From assembly GCF_003688555.1 (NCBI RefSeq), contig NZ_REFR01000010.1, positions 496,001 to 560,000 on the forward strand: 64,000 nt of DNA, read 5' to 3'. Below are positions 59,780-64,000 of the stretch, one piece after another. Position 1 is the first letter of the stretch; each line of letters begins with the position of its first letter. Both the position numbers and the translations under genes were made by a program. The notes beneath the pieces were generated by a model. That model was not told the origin of the DNA and did no database searches. It saw nothing but the letters and a program-made list of their open reading frames with translations. The DNA comes from Eilatimonas milleporae (lineage in GTDB: Bacteria > Pseudomonadota > Alphaproteobacteria > Sphingomonadales > Kordiimonadaceae).

Positions 59780-60411
59780 CAGTTGCCCTCCGGCTTGCCT
59801 GCCGCACCGTTGGCGGATTTTTCATCACCAGGCAGAATGTATTCGGCACTTTCCCACGGGCTCATGAAATCGAAGTCACGAAATTCCTGGGTCAGTTTCA
59901 CAGGTTCATAGACCACCCGCTTCTCTTCCTCGGAATAACGGACCTCGACAAAACCGGTGAGCGGGAAATCCTTGCGCAGGGGATGCCCCTGGAAACCATA
60001 ATCGGTGAGAATACGCCGCAGATCGGGATGGCCGGCGAAGAATATACCGTACAGGTCCCAGGCTTCGCGCTCGAACCAGTTCGCGGACTGGAAAATCTCG
60101 GTCGCGCTGGGCACCGGTGTGTCGGCGTCCGTTTCAACCTTGACACGGACACGGCGATTTAATTGCAGGCTGAGCAGATGATACACCACGTCAAACCGGC
60201 GCGGACGGTCCGGATAGTCGGCGCCGCAGACATCAACAAGCTGCTTGAACAGACATTCCGGGTCGTCGCGCAGAAATGTCAGCACCTTTATAATCTGGTC
60301 GGCACGGGCCTTGACGGTCAGCTCTCCAAAAGCGACATCAAAAGCTTGGACCTCGTTTTCCAGGCTGTTGGCGATATGCGTACCGAGTTCGGTCAAGGCG
60401 TCGTCCGCCAT
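59779..60411 (-). CDS. nuoC: NADH-quinone oxidoreductase subunit C
   Basis: 30-kDa-type peripheral subunit of complex I, 210 residues. ERFD-like region [15 protein letters not shown] and the family stretch [22 protein letters not shown] followed by [17 protein letters not shown] are clear (each quoted in part). A 139-bp gap to nuoB upstream is the largest inside the early nuo genes and shows no obvious terminator. Confidence 0.96.
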   Translation of the reverse strand: MADDALTELGTHIANSLENEVQAFDVAFGELTVKARADQIIKVLTFLRDDPECLFKQLVDVCGADYPDRPRRFDVVYHLLSLQLNRRVRVKVETDADTPVPSATEIFQSANWFEREAWDLYGIFFAGHPDLRRILTDYGFQGHPLRKDFPLTGFVEVRYSEEEKRVVYEPVKLTQEFRDFDFMSPWESAEYILPGDEKSANGAAGKPEGN

Positions 60412-60550
60412 GGGAGCACCCTCTTCCTCGTTGTTGAAGACGGCGGCCCCTTTATATTCAAAGGGTGTCCGCCAGCGGTTCGGTTATCAGACCCGACCGG
60501 GTCCCGGCATTGCCGCCCTTAAACTTCAGGGTCATGCATGCCACAAGCGA

Positions 60551-61105
60551 TTACCGGTTTATCGTCCCGGTACGACGGATTTTACGCTGAAGCTGCAAGA
60601 TGCCGTACAGCAGGGCTTCCGCAGTGGGCGGGCAGCCGGGCACGTAAATATCCACCGGTACAATCCGGTCACAGCCGCGCACGACGGAATAGGAATAGTG
60701 GTAATATCCACCGCCATTGGCGCAACTGCCCATGGATATGACATAGCGGGGTTCCGCCATCTGGTCATAGACCTTGCGCAGGGCCGGTGCCATCTTGTTG
60801 GTCAGGGTGCCGGCAACGATCATGACATCGCTTTGACGGGGGCTGGCACGCGGCGCAACGCCGAACCGTTCCAGATCATAGCGCGGCATACTGGTGTGCA
60901 TCATTTCGACAGCACAACAGGCCAGCCCGAAGGTCATCCACCAGAGCGAGCCCGTGCGCGCCCAATTGATCAGGTCTTCGGCCGTGGTAACGACAAATCC
61001 CTTATCCGTCAGTTCTTCATTGATACCACGGAAAAAAGCGTCTTCGGAGGGCGGCACAACGGCTGTTGCGTCCGTACCGGGCACCTTTGGATCCGTTACT
61101 CCCAT
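60551..61105 (-). CDS. nuoB: NADH-quinone oxidoreductase subunit B
   Basis: Holds cluster N2, the last iron-sulfur cluster before quinone. The 184-residue product has the adjacent Cys pair in [10 protein letters not shown], the third ligand in [12 protein letters not shown] and the fourth in [11 protein letters not shown]. The ATG at 61105 follows GGGAG with correct spacing and overlaps the nuoA end by 10 bp; a start at 61126 would overlap more. Confidence 0.96.
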   Translation of the reverse strand: MGVTDPKVPGTDATAVVPPSEDAFFRGINEELTDKGFVVTTAEDLINWARTGSLWWMTFGLACCAVEMMHTSMPRYDLERFGVAPRASPRQSDVMIVAGTLTNKMAPALRKVYDQMAEPRYVISMGSCANGGGYYHYSYSVVRGCDRIVPVDIYVPGCPPTAEALLYGILQLQRKIRRTGTINR

Positions 61106-61461
61106 TCCAGCGCTCCCTTTTTCCACTCGTAAACAAAGCCAACAGTCAGAACACCGAGAAAGATCACCATCGACCAGAAACCATATAGCCCGATTTCACC
61201 GAGCGTCACGGCCCAGGGAAAGAGAAAAGCAATTTCCAGATCGAAAATGATGAACAGGATCGCGACCAGATAAAAACGAACGTCAAACTGATTGCGGGCG
61301 TCTTCGAACGCTTCGAAACCGCATTCATATGCCGACAGTTTTTCCGTATCCGGACGCTGACGGGCCACCAGCATCGCCGCACCGACGAAAACCATGGCAA
61401 AGACCAGTGCCACGCCTATGAAAATCAGGATCGGCAGGTATTCGATCAGGAGATCATCCAT
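61096..61461 (-). CDS. nuoA: NADH-quinone oxidoreductase subunit A
   Basis: First gene of the complex I operon: a 121-residue membrane protein with three helices and the conserved loop [16 protein letters not shown], whose Cys and Glu lie near the quinone site, and [21 protein letters not shown]. The promoter must lie in the 324-bp gap upstream. Confidence 0.96.
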   Translation of the reverse strand: MDDLLIEYLPILIFIGVALVFAMVFVGAAMLVARQRPDTEKLSAYECGFEAFEDARNQFDVRFYLVAILFIIFDLEIAFLFPWAVTLGEIGLYGFWSMVIFLGVLTVGFVYEWKKGALEWE

Positions 61462-61785
61462 GACAAAGCCTTATCCTTATGTATCTGTACATCGTGGCGT
61501 CGAAGTGTCATGGCCAACCTGAAAGCGAGCCAAACAGACGCCTGAACGTGCAGGTGTTTTATCGGGCACACCCGCCCCCGTAAAGAGCCAATTTCGCCGC
61601 ACTCGTGGCAAAATGTCCTTAAAAACCGACATGTTAAGAACCGGTCGCAACAAGGAGGAAGGCGATACCGGAAACAACCTGCTTGCACGGGGAGCAGAGC
61701 CGTCGACACCTCCGCATCACGTCAGACACGGAAGAATTTGCATTATGGAAAAAGGAAGAAAGAAAGGTTCAGCGAAACGCGAAGC
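61462..61785. other. 324-bp gap upstream of the nuo operon
   Basis: No gene is credible here. It should hold the nuo promoter, but no pair of boxes stands out. CTTAA/TTAAG at 61616-61636 forms a short inverted repeat. A plus-strand frame starting in this gap runs antisense into the tRNA-Asp gene and is not considered real. Confidence 0.5.
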
Positions 61786-61862
<77 letters not shown>

Positions 61863-62099
61863 CCGCGTTCCGTGGGAGGCTGTTTAGGCTTCCCCGACAG
61901 GCTTGTCAATCATCCGTTTGAACTTTTTTTGAAAATCCCGCAAAGGCACAGAAACGTCAGGGAAATTACGTGCTTATCCCTCGCCGGGACAGCGACCGGG
62001 AGCCGAAAGGGCAATGGGAAAAAGGTGAACACCGTACCGGGTCAAGGCGCTACCGACACGTGGAGCCCAGCCTAGCGATCATATCTATCCGAGGAAGAA

Positions 62100-62175
62100 T
62101 GGTGGGCAGTGACGGGTTCGAACCGCCGACCCCCGCGATGTGAACACGGTGCTCTACCAACTGAGCTAACTGCCC
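62100..62175 (-). tRNA. tRNA-Val (anticodon CAC)
   Basis: Minus-strand cloverleaf with acceptor GGGCAGT/ACTGCCC, anticodon stem CCGTG/CGCGG and loop TTCACAT giving CAC, T-loop GGTTCGAACC, discriminator A and encoded CCA. It decodes GTG. Confidence 0.96.
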
Positions 62176-62249
62176 CTGCCCGGCCCTGAGCCGGCAGACA
62201 TAGCGTACAAACAGACAAGGCCGTCTGTGCGGACATGATGAGACGCAAA

Positions 62250-62325
62250 TGGTGGGCGGTGACGGGCTCGAACCGCCGGCCCTCTCGGTGTAAACGAGAT
62301 GCTCTACCAACTGAGCTAACCGCCC
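62250..62325 (-). tRNA. tRNA-Val (anticodon TAC)
   Basis: Minus-strand cloverleaf with acceptor GGGCGGT/ACCGCCC, anticodon stem TCTCG/CGAGA and loop TTTACAC giving TAC, T-loop GGTTCGAGCC, discriminator A and encoded CCA. D-arm identical to that of the neighbouring tRNA-Val, suggesting an old tandem duplication. Confidence 0.97.
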
Positions 62326-62562
62326 GGCTTTTGCGTGGAGGCGCTTTTACCGCTCCAGCCCCGTATCTGTCCAGAGACTTTTGACGATTTTTTTACGCCC
62401 AGCCCCAGTCGTAGGTGAAAAGACGGAATCCCCGACCACGGCGGTTCGCTTTCCAGAAAATTTTATGCAAATGCCTTCCATCAGAATCAGTATAGGATCC
62501 CTTGCGCGGGCAAGGAACCGGGGAAGAACGCGCTGGGGAAGAACGGACTGAAGGACCGCATA
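62326..62562. other. 237-bp gap between hup terminator and tRNA-Val
   Basis: Gene-free; with the terminator it makes a 311-bp stretch before HU. It should contain the tRNA promoter. TGGACA-17-GTAAAA on the minus strand just before tRNA-Val(TAC) is a weak candidate. A short direct repeat GGGGAAGAACG occurs twice near 62520-62545. Confidence 0.4.
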
Positions 62563-62600
62563 GAAAAACCGGCCGTGAGATCAGATGCCTCACGACCGGT
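62563..62600 (-). terminator. intrinsic terminator of hup
   Basis: On the minus strand ACCGGTCGTGAG (62589-62600) pairs with CTCACGGCCGGT (62568-62579) with one T-G pair, followed by a run of T. It lies 37 bp after the HU stop. Confidence 0.88.
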
Positions 62601-62636
62601 TCAATTATTGTACCGTTCTAGTCCGTAACCGAATTA

Positions 62637-62912
62637 TCAGCTGTTCACAGCGTCTTTCAGACCCTTGCCGGCCTTGAACTTCGGTTGCTTGGAAGCCGGA
62701 ATGTCGATTTCGGCGCCGGTGCGAGGATTACGGCCCTTGCTGGCGGCACGCTCGGCCACCAGGAAAGTACCGAAACCAACGAGACGCACATCATCACCAC
62801 CGGACAGGGCCGAAGTGATGGCATCAAAAACAGCATCAACAGCTTTGACGGCGTCCGCTTTCGACAGATCGGCAGATTCAGAAACTTTTGCAACCAGATC
62901 GTTTTTATTCAA
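62637..62912 (-). CDS. hup: DNA-binding protein HU
   Basis: Small histone-like protein that bends and compacts DNA. The 91-residue product has the HU pattern: [33 protein letters not shown] (read from VRL to RNP) with the DNA-inserting arm, and [12 protein letters not shown] at the end. The start is probably the TTG at 62912, because GAGGGGG stands at proper distance before it and the protein then begins MNKNDL as usual; a GTG at 62936 would add eight unusual residues before the ribosome site. Confidence 0.95.
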   Translation of the reverse strand: MNKNDLVAKVSESADLSKADAVKAVDAVFDAITSALSGGDDVRLVGFGTFLVAERAASKGRNPRTGAEIDIPASKQPKFKAGKGLKDAVNS

Positions 62913-62975
62913 GGTATCCCCCTCTGAGTTAACCACCGCACAAATAATCGCGGTTTGCTCCGTATTGCGGGTCGC

Positions 62976-63005
62976 AGTTTAGAACCGGTTTTTTCCTTGT
63001 GTCAA
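62976..63005 (-). promoter_or_regulatory. hup promoter
   Basis: On the minus strand a consensus TTGACA (63000-63005) stands 18 bp before TAAACT (62976-62981), 64 bp before the HU start and just after the lon terminator. Confidence 0.7.
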
Positions 63006-63009
63006 AGCA

Positions 63010-63035
63010 AAAAACCGCAGAAAACTGCGGTTTTT
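63010..63035 (-). terminator. intrinsic terminator of lon
   Basis: AAAACCGCAG (63025-63034 on the minus strand) and CTGCGGTTTT (63011-63020) form a 10-bp stem with a four-base loop and a T-run, 44 bp after the lon stop. Confidence 0.9.
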
Positions 63036-63078
63036 CCGATTTTTTTATCGAATAGCACCCAGAAAGCGACCAATACGA

Positions 63079-64000
63079 CTAATGTGGCCGTACTTCTGTG
63101 CCGTCTCCGTCGCCCTCCTTGGGCACATCGGGCAGTGCTTCATCGTCCGGCCAGTCGATCGGCTCGAGCTCTGCCACAAGGGCGTGGGAGAGAACTTCAT
63201 CAACACGGCTGACCGGTACAATCTCCAGTCCCTTTTTGACATTGGCCGGGATTTCCGCCAGATCCTTCTCATTTTCCTTTGGAATCAGGACCTTTTTGAT
63301 CCCACCACGCAGCGCGGCCAGCAGTTTTTCCTTCAGGCCGCCAATGGGCAGAACACGCCCGCGCAATGTCACCTCGCCCGTCATGGCGATATCCCGGCGC
63401 ACCGCAATCCCTGTCAGGGCGGAAACGATGGATGTGCTCATGGCAACGCCGGCGGACGGACCGTCTTTCGGCGTCGCCCCTTCGGGTACGTGGATATGAA
63501 TGTCGCGTTTTTCGAAATATTTCGGGCTGATACCGAAATCGACACAGCGCGAATGCACGAAGGACCGCGCGGCCTGGATCGATTCTTTCATGACATCGCC
63601 CAGTTTGCCGGTTTCCTTGATCAATCCCTTGCCGGGCACGGTGACCGCCTCGACCGCGAGCAATTCGCCGCCAACCTCGGTCCATGCCAGACCGGTGGTT
63701 ACACCGACATTGTCCTCTTCTTCCGCCTCGCCGTACCGGAAACGGCGCACTCCGGCATATTTGCCCACATTGCGGGTGCTGACATGCACTTCCTTTTTGG
63801 AGCCTTCGACGATTTCCTTGACCGCCTTGCGGATCAGTTTGGCAAGGGCCCGTTCCAGATTCCGCACCCCGGCTTCGCGGGTGTAATAGCGGATCACATC
63901 CAGAATGGCGCCATCGGAAATGGTCCATTCCTTTTTCTTGAGGCCGTGATCCTTCATCAGTTTCGGAATCAGGTGACGCTTGGCGATTTCCAGCTTTTCC
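63079..64000 (-). CDS. lon: ATP-dependent protease Lon, C-terminal part (cut by window edge)
   Basis: Cytoplasmic AAA+ serine protease that degrades damaged and regulatory proteins. Only about 307 residues are in the window; the frame continues past the edge without a stop ([18 protein letters not shown]). Seen are the end of the AAA+ lid ([20 protein letters not shown]) and the protease domain with the catalytic Ser in [14 protein letters not shown] and Lys in [12 protein letters not shown]. An acidic tail of about 30 residues ([19 protein letters not shown]) follows the domain. lon before hup is the usual order. Confidence 0.97.
   Translation of the reverse strand, partial: EKLEIAKRHLIPKLMKDHGLKKKEWTISDGAILDVIRYYTREAGVRNLERALAKLIRKAVKEIVEGSKKEVHVSTRNVGKYAGVRRFRYGEAEEEDNVGVTTGLAWTEVGGELLAVEAVTVPGKGLIKETGKLGDVMKESIQAARSFVHSRCVDFGISPKYFEKRDIHIHVPEGATPKDGPSAGVAMSTSIVSALTGIAVRRDIAMTGEVTLRGRVLPIGGLKEKLLAALRGGIKKVLIPKENEKDLAEIPANVKKGLEIVPVSRVDEVLSHALVAELEPIDWPDDEALPDVPKEGDGDGTEVRPH

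Overview
This window reads as a chromosomal segment of an alphaproteobacterium. The evidence is gene order and regulatory signals, not a database match. The series lon-hup-tRNAs-nuoA..N-birA-coaX-rnj-mce-DUF1467-proS-lolC-lolD-dnaE-rpsB-tsf-pyrH-frr-uppS-cdsA-dxr-rseP-bamA-skp-fabZ, meeting gltX-gltA and preceded by tpiA-ppiD-trpE/trpGDC-moaC-moeA-lexA-comEC, is the classic alphaproteobacterial housekeeping backbone. The lexA promoter carries a GAAC-N7-GAAC operator, the alphaproteobacterial LexA box. ProS is the short form without an inserted editing domain. The DNA is GC-rich except for one visibly AT-rich island at about 19.8-20.7 kb.

Layout. 0.1-3.2 kb (minus): pyrG, secG, tpiA. 3.4-13.3 kb (plus): a PpiD-type chaperone, trpE, then trpG-trpD-trpC-moaC joined by ATGA overlaps, then moeA and a self-regulated lexA. 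The operon is split by an antisense divergent polysaccharide deacetylase. 13.4-15.7 kb (minus): comEC. 15.9-19.7 kb (plus): gltX, gltA and an unusual zinc-ribbon methyltransferase. 19.9-20.5 kb (minus): a small RTX-repeat protein. 20.7-32.1 kb (minus): the envelope/translation cluster from rpsB to fabZ. 32.3-32.9 kb (plus): a small exported protein. 32.9-41.1 kb (minus): a Nudix hydrolase, dnaE, DUF1761, lolD, lolC, proS. 41.1-42.8 kb: an insert in the backbone with a secreted protein that has a clan-CD-protease-like His/Cys pattern, flanked by structured non-coding DNA. 42.8-61.5 kb (minus): DUF1467, epimerase, RNase J, type III pantothenate kinase, biotin ligase and all 14 subunits of respiratory complex I. 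61.8-64 kb (minus): tRNA-Asp, two tRNA-Val, HU, and the 3' part of lon.

The most interesting region is the envelope cluster. In most alphaproteobacteria lpxD sits between skp and fabZ, and lpxA-lpxI-lpxB follow fabZ. Here skp and fabZ are 42 bp apart, fabZ is followed by a strong terminator, and the lpxA/I/B position holds an RTX protein (12 nonapeptide calcium-binding repeats) and a methyltransferase. BamA from the same cluster carries two consecutive canonical EF-hand loops in what should be a surface-exposed barrel loop. Together these suggest an outer membrane that may lack classical lipid A and lean on calcium-binding proteins. That reading is an inference which a whole-genome search for lpx genes could refute at once.
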